NCBI GenBank assembly: GCA_964020085.1
Contig: OZ026596.1
Coordinates: 30,175,022-30,239,021, forward strand
DNA length: 64,000 bases
Reading direction: 5' to 3'
From: Micromussa lordhowensis
Taxonomy: Eukaryota > Cnidaria > Anthozoa > Scleractinia > Lobophylliidae
Part shown: piece by piece, positions 45,731-57,800 of the stretch
Layout: every line of letters begins with the position of its first letter
How positions within the stretch are numbered: the first letter of the stretch is position 1
The notes under the pieces: model-generated
The model's database searches: none
What the model was told of the DNA's origin: nothing
The model's input: the letters and a program-made list of their open reading frames with translations, nothing else
Made by a program: the position numbers and the translations under genes

Positions 45731-47145
45731 CCTAGCTGAAAACCATACGCTCCACAGCGCAGATATGGCCAAAATAGCTTAGATATGGGAGTAACCTCTC
45801 AGGGAAGTGGAGGTTCTTGTAAAGGGGTTGGTTTGCGTGAAAGCCAATCTTTGATGAGACAACATCTAATAGGCAGAATATTAGTAAGCATCGAAAAGAA
45901 CCAGCTGAAAACAAGCCGGCGTGCTAAATTAACGACCTGTGAACGGTCTACCTCATCGCCAAATGAACACAAATGACGTCGCACTCAACAGCACAAAGTG
46001 ATTCCACCGAGAAACAAACGATTAAAATTTCATCTTCCACCTTAGTCCACGATGTTAACAAGAAACAAACATATTTTGGTCCGAGAATGGATCAAAGCTT
46101 TGCGTTCTTGCACCGAAATTAGGTACGGATTTAATCAAAACCACCAGAGTGCATTTACAAGGCGTTTTATGGGCATGTCTCTTTTCGTCGGGCTTTTTCA
46201 TCTTCAAGTAGCGTAACGAGGTGACTTAAAATTCTAAAACTAAACCAAGAAAAACAAAACGAAACACTCATGATATGGGATGTAGCCTGGTGTAAAAATA
46301 ACCTGGTGGCTGTTAATCATTTGTCATCGTTGTCATCGGCATCCTGTTTTAGATCTCACCTGCACAGATGGCGCACGTCTGTTATCGAGTTATCAAAACC
46401 CCGAGAATTCGTGTGAAACACCTTCTTCTGCCAGTTGAATTACCTTGACTGTGAGAGCGTATGTTATACGAATGGTTAATCTTCTTAAGATTTCAAGGTT
46501 TTATTTTCACACCCAGAATTGAAAATTGCATGTGGTAACAGACAGATAGCGTAGGTGGGAGCGAGTGGGTAAAGGACTGTTGTGATCAATGCCTTTCACA
46601 GATGTCAAAATGATTGGCATACAGGAAGTGATAAGGAAAGCACTGATTGCGTCTATCAATTCACTTCACAACACTGTAATCGTGTGGCTGGAGTTGAACT
46701 CTCCAGAACCTCACTATAGCGGGCTAAAAACCAATGCACTGTGATGGCAGACTATAAAATAAAAGGTCCAAGATGAACTGAGCGATTTTTCTTTTTAACT
46801 CCAGACGAAACGCAGTTTACTAGTTAATGTTTCAAATGTCACGCCGCGCCGGCGAGGGCTTGTCGAAGCGAAGCTAATAATGACCAATAATATGAAAACT
46901 TTATTAATGCGTTTCGCAGACTAAGCACCAAAATAAAACACTACATTCAAGAAAGTTCACTAAGCCTTGTGAAAGCACAATTGGTTGCCTATAAGCAAGT
47001 AGCTTTGTTAAAACATCCGGAGAAAGTTCAGGGTAGGTAGAAATATGGACTGATGTCGTTTCTTATGCGAAGAACATAAGGGCGGGAACAATACTTTCAA
47101 ATAAACCGCAATGATAAGACAAAACTGCTTAGACAACCAGCATAC

Positions 47146-47255
47146 CTTCCAGAATTCGTGATCATCATTTCCGTCTGATGCTCTCGGAACTTCTGCCATA
47201 GCTCCTTGTCTTGTAGAAGCAGCTTCATAGTTCGCATTCGAAGAAGGTGACTAAA
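47146..47255 (-). CDS. duplicated copy of T-box exon 1 (copy B)
   Basis: Second copy of the first T-box exon, lying in the downstream half of the tandem segmental duplication. It keeps the frame, the possible acceptor, the ATGs and the donor AAG|GTATGC. Its peptide differs from copy A at one place in the T-box part (MKLLLQDKELW against MKLFLQDKELW). The duplicated block keeps only about a dozen bases of exon 2 (43437-43448), so copy B can work only by splicing over copy A to exon 2 at 36039, as an alternative first exon, or not at all. An assembly artefact from unmerged haplotypes is possible. Confidence 0.6.
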
Positions 47256-47867
47256 CTGGACAACGCAAATCCGAAGAAACCTCTGATGAAATGGCAAATG
47301 AACACTCACTACGTGCGCGCTCGGTCAGAAGCGATGTCACATGTGTACTGAGTGCACTGGTATTGAATAACACAGCTTGTTCCAAAGAACAATAGCGAGG
47401 TGCGACGTCTTTTTGACAATTTCCGGAAAAGTCACTCACTACATGAGACATCTGTGATGTCGCTCTCTTTGGCCTGTTGACATAAAACCAGCCAATCGAA
47501 TTCGTGATAAAATGTCTTGCGACTGCTGGGAATTATTTTTCACCGGCAAACAGGACAAAGCATGTCAGTCGTATAACAGTAAACAGAGATCTTCCGTCGA
47601 GAGGACAAAATAGTGACGTACATCGTTAATTTTGCGCAACTCAATACAAAACGCCAGACAGCAACATATGTTATTACAAAAGACTTTAGATAAGTAAACT
47701 TGGATCGGATCATGTTAACATAACGAAATTATCCGGCTAGTATCAGGAGAACAGTCAAGCATACATTTTACAGAAACATCCAAAGGGGGGTCATCAAAAC
47801 AAGCTAGACGAGAGAATGTCAGAGATCTGCTCCTCACAACGTGACCAGCTCCCAGTTGGCTTTTGTG

Positions 47868-47990
47868 GCTCAGTTGGTAGATCGCAGAGGTCGTGGGTTC
47901 GAATCCCGTTCAAGCCTGAATTTTTTTCAGGCTTTAATTTCACTGTTGCTTAAGTTGTGTGTATAACTGCGATGATAAATAGATCTGTTC
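47868..47990 (+). mobile_element. SINE with deleted anticodon arm, copy B
   Basis: Duplicate of the SINE at 41695 with the same internal deletion. Confidence 0.8.
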
Positions 47991-48937
47991 CTGTGATAAA
48001 CGGGCGACGCAAATAGTGAGGTATCTTTCAAGGTTGTCATCCTACTGTATAGTTGGTTCAGATATATGTCTACATTAATTTCTTAACAAACAATAGCATC
48101 GGATGTCTTTATCGGTATTAACGTGGATCAGGTCTGTTTTAGAGTTGTACTATGTCTGTTGTATTACTAGTAATACAAATGTAGTTCTCACTAAAGCTGC
48201 CCCCGCTTTTTTATGTTATGGAGTGTAGAATATCTCTTGAGGTGAAATTTTGTACAGGATATGGCCGTTTATGTTTCCAAACTGACCTTTGTTGGTTATC
48301 TGACAGGCCTGTGTTAAAAAGAAGTTCTGTGAATTCATTTCTCAAAGTCAAATTTGATAAATAAGGCGAAAATAAACATGATGCAACTTCTAAAAAACTG
48401 TCAACTGCACAGGAATAAATATGAGAGGTGTTTAGTATAGAATTCATAAAATGTCCCGATCTAGCAACTGACTGCTGGAGTTATTTCACAAACATCTAAC
48501 TTAAGTCCCCCTGCTTTTCATCTCCCTTTGAGCTACTGTAAGCAAAGGAATCTGTTACTTCACAAAATGGGTTGCTTATAATTCATATATTGTGAAAAAA
48601 CCATCCTTCAGTTTGAACTGTTTTTTTATTGCAGCCATATTGGAAAACTCTTTCCTTGAATGAGGAAACTCTTTCCTTGAATGAGAACTGCACAAGTAAA
48701 AATGTTTATTACATGATCGCACCATCCCTGTTGTCTTAAATCAGTAAGCCCAAGGAAGTTCCTTGATTTCTTCCAACAATCTAGTTTACTGGTGACTCAA
48801 TATATCTTGAGCGGTAAAAAGAAACTCTGTGAATTCATTTCTCACAGTCAAAGTTGATAAATGTGGCAAAAACAAACACGATGCTATCTCTAGAACTTAA
48901 GCAGCTGTGAAATTAAAGCCTGAAAAAAAAATCAGGC

Positions 48938-49034
48938 CCGCGAAAACAGCCGCCCTTCTTCGCTCCCGGCCCGAGTGGCGTTTCGCTACTCGGGCCGGGA
49001 GCGAAGAAGGATGGCTGTTACGTTTTCGCAGGAT
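48938..49034. mobile_element. hairpin MITE in copy B only
   Basis: Arms GCGAAAACAGCC / GGCTGTTACGTTTTCGC and CCTTCTTCGCTCCCGGCCCG / CGGGCCGGGAGCGAAGAAGG around GTGGCGTTTCGCTAC. Inserted into SINE tail sequence that is uninterrupted in copy A. Confidence 0.8.
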
Positions 49035-49059
49035 TGATTTTTTTTTTCGGGCTTAAATT

Positions 49060-49345
49060 TCACAGCTGCTTTAAGTTGTGTATATAACTGCAATGATCAT
49101 CTATGTCTTCATATCTGTCTCCGCAGTTCAAATAATGATTGATTTGCATTCGTCTCCATCTACGGGTATATTACGAACTCACAATGTGACCAGCTCCCAG
49201 TCGGATTGATAGCTCAGTTGGTGGAGCACTGCATCGGTATCGCGGAGGTCATGGGCTCGAATCCCGTTCAGGCCTGAATTTTTTTCAGGCTTTAATTTCA
49301 CAGTTGCTTAAGTTGTATATATAGCTGTGATGATCATCTATGTCG
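49060..49345 (+). mobile_element. SINE, tail-head-tail arrangement
   Basis: Tail, then TCTCCATCTACGGGTATATT and CCAGCTCCCAGTCGGATTG, a tRNA-like head at about 49203-49275 (TAGCTCAGTTGGTGGAGC, GGGCTCGAATCCC), then the tail again. Confidence 0.78.
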
Positions 49346-49639
49346 TCATAAGAATATTATATTGTGCAAAAACTCAAGCAAGGGGGCTGCTAAGAAAATG
49401 ACATTTTAGATAAAAAAAAAACAAAGAAGAAGCAAGCTGTCACATTTATTTCACAATTTTTTCAGACGTTTGTTACTTCAGTCAACTTGATGCATTTAAT
49501 ATCACTGTCTTTCCAAGTCAACTCCAGGTGAATGAGATTGTTAATTATTTACTTTTACATTACTCTTTCTAATTTACAACTGTTGTAATAAAATTTTCGA
49601 ATCCGAATGGCTATTAGGATTTACATTTGAATATTTATT

Positions 49640-51230
49640 GGTAAACAGCCGGACAACAAAAATTTATTTACTGATATAGAATGTCAACCATGGGAAGATA
49701 TAAGCTTAGATGAGTTGCAGACTGCTATGAAGAAAACATGCAAGCAACTGGAAGTCGACGGGCCCTGATGCGGTTCCTAACTTCTGGCTCAAAAAACTCA
49801 CTGTACTACATCATCACCTCCTAAATGCATATAATCAAGTTCTAGAACATCCAGAAGATCTGCCTGACTGGTTCACAACTACGCAAACTTACTTGCTACC
49901 AAAGAACAAAGACACAGTGAACCCTCAGAACTATAGACCAATTGCCTGCTTATCAACATCCTATAAAGTGCTCATCGATTTTGACAGAAAGAAGTTACAC
50001 CCATACCCTAAAGAATGATGATACCGGAAGAACAGAGAGGTTGTGCCAGAAATTCATTGGGTGCAAAGATCAGCTCCTAATAAACAAAATGATCATCGAA
50101 GACTGCAAAAAGAAGAAGAAGAACTTGAGTATGGCTTGGATAGATTATAGAAAAGCCTATGATAGTGTCCTCATGAGTGGATACTAAAGACCTTACAGAT
50201 GTACAGATTTAATGAAAACCTAATCAAGTTCATGGAAGCCTCAATGGGCAACCGGAAAACTACAATGAAGCTATTTTACAATGATGGATGTATCACAACG
50301 GATCAGATCAGGATCAAAAGAGGGATCTTTCAAGGAGATTCATTATCACCTCTACTATTTTGCCTATCCCTTGTAACTTTAACATGAGAACTGGCTACAT
50401 CTGGGTATGGTTACAAGATCTCAAATACAAGTGCCCCAATCAGCAATCTGTTCTATATGGATGATCTAAAACTGAACAGCAAGAACGAGCAAGAACAAAT
50501 TGGAGAACTGAAAATAGTGAAGCAGTTCATTGATGATATCGGTATGGAATTTGGACTTGAGAAATGTGCCAAAGCCAGTTTCAAGAAAGGTAAACTGACC
50601 TCAACTGGAAACATAGTGATAGATGTTGATACAGAAATACAAGAGTTGGACCAGGAAGGTGTATACAAATACCTGGGTGTAGATGGAAGTGATGGTATCC
50701 AGCACAGCAAAATGAAAGAGAAGATACGAAAATAATATAACAGAAGAGTAAGATCGATCCTAAGAACTGAGCTCAGCGCAGTGGAAGAAACAAAATGGAA
50801 GCTATCAATAGTCTTGCAGTCCCAGTTGTGCAATACAGTTTTGGCATCATAGACTGGAAAATCTCAGAACTGAAGAAGATTGACACAAAAACACGCAAAC
50901 TATTGAAGATGCACAAGATGTTACACCCTAAAGTAGTTGTGGAAAGGCACTGTACCTTCCGAGAAGAGATGCAGGAAGGGGCCTGATTGAGGTAGAAACA
51001 GCATTCAAAACGGCAACAATAGGACTTGATCATTATCTTAAGCACAAAGAAGGGTGTTATCCAAAGCAGCTGCTTGAACATGATCGATCCAAAACCAATA
51101 GCAAGTAAACAAGTAAGCCCGGTAAACATCAAAGAAGCAAAGCAACAGGCTGCGATTTATGTTGGAAGGTTCTTCACACTGCAAATCTTTTATTTTATGC
51201 TCATTGACTATGCAGGAATAACGTAATCGC
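49640..51230 (+). pseudogene. decayed R2/NeSL-like non-LTR reverse transcriptase
   Basis: Pieces in order in shifting plus-strand frames: LPDWFTTTQTYLLPKNKDTV and NPQNYRPIACLSTSYKVL, KDQLLINKMIIEDCKK, MAWIDYRKAYDSV, RIKRGIFQGDSLSPLLF (RT motif 4), YMDDLKL (catalytic YMDD), GMEFGLEKCAKASF, VYKYLGVDGSDGIQHSKMKE, then VPVVQYSFGIIDW and TRKLLKMHKMLHPK. Several frameshifts and stops. It lies between the T-box gene and the OATP 3' end. The clade is by resemblance of motif wording only. Confidence 0.82.
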
Positions 51231-51511
51231 AATGCTTGTATTGGTTGAATAAGCACACACAACCACCTTTTGTATTTTGCCAGGGATTGTGCAGGGTCAA
51301 CCCCCAAAATAGTCAACAAAATTAAAGAATTTTGACAGATATCGTAAGCATTTCCCTCTATTAACTATGAGAAGAAAAATACAACTACCCGTTACGTTTT
51401 CACATAACCTACAAAATAAAGCGCAGTAGATTGAGTTGGGAGAACTTTATAAGCCATCGCCAACGGCCTGCTGTTTACTAATGGAGACAAATCGTTCGTG
51501 TGCATATATTG

Positions 51512-51517
51512 TTTATT
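51512..51517 (-). terminator. likely polyadenylation signal of the OATP gene
   Basis: AATAAA on the minus strand about 30 bases after the stop codon, in an AT-rich stretch. It implies a very short 3' UTR unless a more distal signal is used. Confidence 0.45.
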
Positions 51518-51547
51518 TTCAATTTTGACTTGAAGGCACCTCCCTTA

Positions 51548-51806
51548 TCACATGGCTGCCTCCGCTTGGAGTAATTCTTTTTCGCTGACAACGGTGGTGG
51601 CTGCTCCTTCTTCTTCTTCTGCTTCATTGTTAACATCTTCCTTGCTAACATCTCCCATCTTTTCTTTGGCTTGAAGTCGTCGGCTAAAGAACCACGAGAG
51701 AAAAAAACATACCATGGCGATGAATTTACACGTGACGAAAACTCCCACCACCACTTGCGCCAGTCCATCATGGTCGTACTCCAGACAATGACCTTTTCTA
51801 CCGCAC
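51548..51806 (-). CDS. OATP last exon, TM12 and cytosolic tail
   Basis: Encodes CGRKGHCLEYDHDGLAQVVV, a final TM (CKFIAMVCFFLSWFF) and a charged tail (EDVNNEAEEEEGAA), ending AEAAM and TGA at 51548-51550. Acceptor TTTTAATTACAG. CG-x-x-GHCLEYD is the expected end of an OATP. Confidence 0.9.
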
Positions 51807-54800
51807 CTGTAATTAAAACCCATTCCAACCATTTTAGAGCTATCACACAACTCATCATTCCATAGGGTGAAGAATTGGGGTGAGGCGTTACGTGGTAATT
51901 TTGACAGTAGCTACCCTGGTTTGTGGAGAGGTGCTTAGCCGAGAATTATTTTAAATTCTCAGTTACTATCAACTTTTCTCTATTTTCGATTAACCTTTGT
52001 CTCAGGTCTTTATTCGATAAAGGAAACTCAGTTCAGTGTTCACAGAATTTTAACAAAATAAAAACTCTGTTGCACGCTGGCACAACAACAAAAATATTTC
52101 CGGTAGGTCTACATACGAGCCAAGTGGCCCATCAGGCTGGAGCTTATCCGTTCATCGCCTTAGTCCTCCCTTGTTTTTTTTCTCTTGCCTGCCCTGTACA
52201 GAGAGCCTAGAACAGGCTAGAGTTTACCCCGGTTTTTGCAGCATGCCAGCGATCAGAAATATTTCTACTCCCCTCTGGATGGGATGCTAGTCCATCGAAG
52301 GATTACCCACAGCATCAAATTCGCTGGCATTCATTTGTATTCCTATGCGGGCAGAGGCACTGTGAGAGTAAAGTGTCTTGCCCAAGAACATAACACAATG
52401 TCCCTGGCCAGGGCTCGAGCCAGGACCGCTCGATCCGGAGACGAGCACACTAACCACGAGGCCACCGCGCCTCCACAAAGTAAAGCGACAAGGGAAGCAT
52501 AATTACTTTGTGTTCCAAAGAATACATGTCTTGTCCAGTAAGGCTCCAAACACGATAGGTCCTGGAATTGCTCCAAGAATCCTGACAAGATCCATCTGGA
52601 TTCCTAGCGCATACGACCGCTGAGCAGGTGGGACACTCCTGAAGTACAAAAAGGTGTTGTTTGATTAAATCTCGCCTTTCAACTTTTGTTTTGTTTTAAA
52701 ATTGAAATAGAAAGAAAAAGAGTGGAATGCCTAGCTCTCCAGTTACAAACCTTAAGGTGACTATATATCCTGGAGTACCATTTAGAAAAGTCAGGAAAGG
52801 CAATAACCCAAGAATCGTCAAAAAGATTGTGCGATTGAGCTTGCAGTCAACAGCGCAAAAGCCTTTCTTCGCTTCTCTTGAAGTTTTGCCTGTTTTAGCG
52901 ACGCAGGCGCAGTTGTAGTAAGAGAAGGAGCCCTGAAAGGAAACAGCACAATAAGAGTCACAAGATAGCACAACGGGGACCCAAAATACGGCAGACAAGA
53001 AAATATACAGCGCAACTGCTCGCCTATGATGATGACTTGAAATTTCATACCTTGTTCGTTTTGTTCCCCTTACTACAGCCAGCATGACAGGGCGAAAAAT
53101 AGGTCAGCGGCCCGCCGCACACAGGAGCATAATTTACTCCAGAACAGTTACAGACGTGGTTACAAGGTGAAGAGAGATGGACTGGATCCGAGCTATAACG
53201 AATTTCAGGAAGAATTATCTGGTTAAAATCATTATTAAGTCATTATCATTCCCAATGTACAGACTCGTGAACTGGAAGGAAGGTCGGAAGGTTGGAAGTG
53301 CCTTAAGGACTAAGGGAATGGAAGAATGTACAATTGAAAAGAGACGGATGGGAGGATGAAAGGACGGAATGACGTAAGAAGGTGGGACAGAAGGATGTAT
53401 GACTATGGACGGCGCACGGACGCACGGACGCACGGACGGACAGACAGATAGAAGAAGCGACGGACGCACGGACGGACGGAAGGATTGACAATGGGACCGC
53501 CGCGCAAACGGACAGATGGACGAAGGGACGGATGCAGGGACGCACGGAAGGAATTATTGGATGGACGCACGGACTGGAGGCATGATAGATAGATAAGTAG
53601 ATAAACAGGCAAACAGATAAATCTTACCTGTTCAGATATGGTTTATTGATACCAGCAATATTTGGAGTGTCACATTTGATGTACAGGACACAGGCACTTA
53701 TAACTCCAAATACAGCAACAATAAAACACATCATGGCGGCACCACTCAAGTTCAGTTTTAGACGTTTGGTGATATATGCCCCTGAAACAGGAAATATACT
53801 TGCCGTTAGTTGTCTGTCTTTCGTCTTGCCAAACGAACGGCTACTTTTGCCTGATTCTAGTTTTGCTTACCTTTTATGTTTGTATGGCAAAATGTCTGAA
53901 TACATATAATTTCTCATATCCACAGGTTTTCTCCGGATTCAAAGCCTAATAACTGTCCTATCTAGAACTATCTAGCGTGACCTCGTTGGACAGAGTTTAA
54001 AACCCAACCAGTTGACCCAGAACGTGAGTTTAGTCCGACTTCTGATGCTGGTGACACGAAATGTAAGCCTAACACTATCCTGCCAATGGCTCACTCTTGC
54101 TCTTTTTCAACGTAAATTATTTTGAAATACTGTAGTTTTTTTTGCTCACCAGTCAAGTTGCCAAACAATGCGCAAGTTACCGCTATCACGCCATACAAAA
54201 AAGCTGCTCTCCCCGCCGGTAGATAAAACTGCTTTTCCATAACTTTTGGCAGGAATCCCCCCATGGATGAGATGTGAAAGTGCTCTAAGCAGACACCCAA
54301 CGTAATGAAGACAAATGGAAAGTGTGAAAACAATTGTTTTGTTGCCTTGGGAAGATCTTTGAGCTTGGTGTAGCCAGCTTTTTCGTTTTCTATTTCTGTT
54401 TCTTCTTCGTTGGGCTACGAAAAAAAAAACACCAGGGATTTTATATTTAAACCTTTAAATCCTAAAAGGAGACACTGGTAATTTCTAAACAGAAAGATTG
54501 TTAGTTAGTTTGCAAACTTAAAAAAAATTAGAATAACCTCTAAACTGCATAGACGACGGTCGATCTATAAGTTAAATTAGAATTGCACCGCAACCAAACT
54601 GTTCAGCAAAGTGTGATCAAGCTATCCTGCTAGCAGTCTCTCCTTTCGATTATTTGCACAAAATTTGGCGGAGAAGGACGTGCTAGTTCGACAATTTTTT
54701 TGCGTTCTTTCCTCGTGGATTTTCGAGCTTAAAAGAGAGACTGCTCGCAGTCTACAGGGGATTGCAAAAAACAAACTGATCTAGTCGCCGACATCTGAGA

Positions 54801-57800
54801 CTGTTCAGACTGAGATATAAAACTCAGATGATAAAGTTGTGCTCAACCTTTTATTAAATTGCAATCAAAATTCGATCACAACGTGCACATTCATATCACG
54901 TGAAATATTGCGGGCCATCAAATTGTGTTTAAATTTGTATTTTGAGTGTCGAGTGGTCGGGACTACCCGCTGTGTTCCGCAGGAAAAAAGTGTTTCTCCA
55001 TATAATAAATCTTGTATTGGCCAAGCTTGTTCGGTCAAAATGACTGGACATGGCCTCGTTCTTTTTTTTTTTTGCGTGTTTATGGATCGAGACGGAGTCG
55101 AGGTCCATAAACACGCAGGGAAAGAACATTGCCAATATACAGTGTATTATATGGCTAGCTCCGTGAGCGGGCAAGATGAATCAAATTTTGCGCTGAGATT
55201 GGCTACCCGAGCGGACAAGATGGAGCTATCTTGCCCGCTCGGGACTACCCACCTTGTCCCGCAAGAAAAAAATTTCCAGTATGAGGTGAAGATGGCTTGA
55301 TATTGGCCTCGTTCTTTTTTTGCGCGTTTATTGACCTCGACTCCGCTTCGGTCCATAAACATGCAAACAAAGAACTCGGTCAATATCCAGCGATCTTGAC
55401 CTCACACTTGGTCAATAACCCATACATCTTGATCCCACGCTTGGTCAATAACCAATATATACGATTGGCTTAGAAAAAAAATCCGCGCCACGTCATCCGA
55501 GTCAAATCAGAAGCAAAACCAAAGCCAATCGTGAGTCGCACGCACGCGTTTTCCCTCACGTCAGCTACATTTATTTACTCCGTGATTTTATTTATTTATC
55601 AGTACAATATAATGTCAACAAAATTTTAAAACAGAAATGCCGAAATGCAGACGTGAGCCGAATAAAATGGAGATGCAGACCCCATACTCAGACAGACCTC
55701 CTACATTGGATTGGACGCTGTGCCCTTAGTGACTGGCTAGGGTTTTTACTAGAGGATTTGGTTTTACGACACTCAACTTTAAACCGCTGTAAACAGCTTT
55801 TAGATTATAAACTGACGATAGAAGAATACGAGGAATTTTTTGAATTTTGCATGCTTGTGGTCAATCTTTTTTTCTCTCTAATTAATACTGAGAAAAATGA
55901 AAAATCATGCTACTTTTAGTTTACTTGTCCGCGCTGTATTCATCTTTCATGTAAGATAAATTCCAAAACCTCTACTAAATTGGTAACTCATACTAAGTCA
56001 GTAGTAAATTAACTTACCAGAAAGGTTGCGGTTAGAGTTTCACAGAGTTCTATTTCTCGTTGTTTCTTAGTCGAAGGAAACTCCTTTGGGAATCCTGATA
56101 GCCAAATGCTCCAAAACACACAGATCGCACCAAATATGGCAAACCCTAGCCACCAGTTCCCTATCCAACGTAGATCGTAGATTGTCAACGAGGTCTGGAC
56201 ACCAAGTTCCACAAACATTGATAGAAAGCTCGACACACAGACAAGCCCAACAACGGCACCTGAAGCAATAACAAGGAAAAAGAACATGTGAACCAATTGA
56301 CTGACATATGCAGAAACATAACAAGACGGTTCATAAAAAGGCTTATTTAGCCAAGCCTAAAATCGGAGCTCCTGATAACAATAAATCAACCAGACTTGAG
56401 CCTCGGATTCCATCGAAAAACCAGTACCTGGTCAGCGGTCAACTTTGAAAAAGTTGGTCTAAACCTGAGCCCGCGATATGGTCGCCTAATATGGTCAGTG
56501 GATATCTTGTTATGACAGGTGTCAATTAAACGTTTCATGCAATGCAAAAAACGTGTGTTCAATTCACTTCTATTCAAAAGTTATTATTAAATGTAAGGAA
56601 GTTAAAATACTAAAATCTACAGCACGTCCAAAGAGCATCGATCATCTGTGACCTCATTACAATGAATAAGTTATATTAAACAATAGCTATGGCTCTTGGC
56701 CAATAAACAGCGAAATTATAGTTACTGTAAAATTGGTAATGAAGACTCTTCGATTACAAAGAGACGATCAATACGCGTCAACCATGCATTATCATGACAA
56801 CTTAACTCACCTAAAATTCCACAGGTTACAAATATACCAACGTACATGGGTGACACCTTGGCGCTGACGTTTTCATCCATATATGGAACTCCCAAAGCGA
56901 TCATGGGAGTGCAGCCGGCGCCTGCTACAACCATTCCCAGAATGAACAGCGCGTAGTAAAGATTGTTGCCGCCGGCGGCTTCTTCTTCGCAATTACTTTT
57001 CCCGCTTAAATCACTGCGATTTGCTGCGCAAAGTCCCGAGTCGGTCAAACTTTGAGTGGTATTCGCGACGACAGCTAATATAAGTGAACAACAACACTGT
57101 TAGAAATATTATTACCACAAGCATTTGATTCAGCATTGCTACTGGCACCGATTTTAAGTATCGATATGGGTTCATAAGTGCTTTTTTCAGCCAGAAATTT
57201 TGCAGCTTTAAAGGAGTACGTCTTGGTTTGCGCATATTAAAAAGTTTAGCCTAAATTTTTCAAGTTCTAAGTTTGTAATCGCAAATCCCATCATCTCTTA
57301 ATTAGTATGCCTTTGAAGTGCAAACATAGGACAACATTTTGCTGCAAACCGCGGCTCCCAAAGTGCCCGTAAAGCCGAGTTCTCCATCCTTAACCGTCCT
57401 TGTTCCTATATGTCTTATTATTATCTCTTTGGAGTTAATAAACTGTTGTTTTCAGATTTCCTTCATTTTGAAGATAATTTTGTATGTGGCCAAAATAACT
57501 CAAAATGCTAAGATTAAACTCCTCTGTTTGGAGTCAATAACAATCAATCCTTCTCTCGTACGCTAATAAAACAAAATGTCATTAAGGCTGTCAGAACAAA
57601 GATCGCCTGGACTTACCTGATTTGTAAGGTGGCGAGACAAAATGAGGGAGCATGAAAATAAAGAAACCGACGCCCATTGCGAACACACCCCAGGAACAGA
57701 ACACTGGCTTCTTCCGTGAGCCTCCGATGTAGCTAATCAGCGGAGTTAAGATCATGGCTGCTATGTCGTAACTGCTGGTCACCATTCCCATCATGTAACT

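Larger units (their letters stand above)
43436..49345. repeat. tandem segmental duplication, copy B
   Basis: Direct repeat of copy A with most of its sequence nearly identical. B-only segments: a palindromic MITE at 45390-45538 and a hairpin at about 48938-49034. It contains the second T-box exon 1 (47146-47255). The right end fades in SINE sequence near 49345. Confidence 0.82.

Noticed and set aside
53215..53612. Overlapping minus-strand frames rich in Pro/Ser/Val/Arg
   Set aside because: Translation of the GGAC/GCAC minisatellite.
57011..57235. Minus-strand frame beginning MRKPRRTPLK
   Set aside because: It overlaps the OATP exon 56811-57074 in another frame and runs into the intron; no family resemblance.
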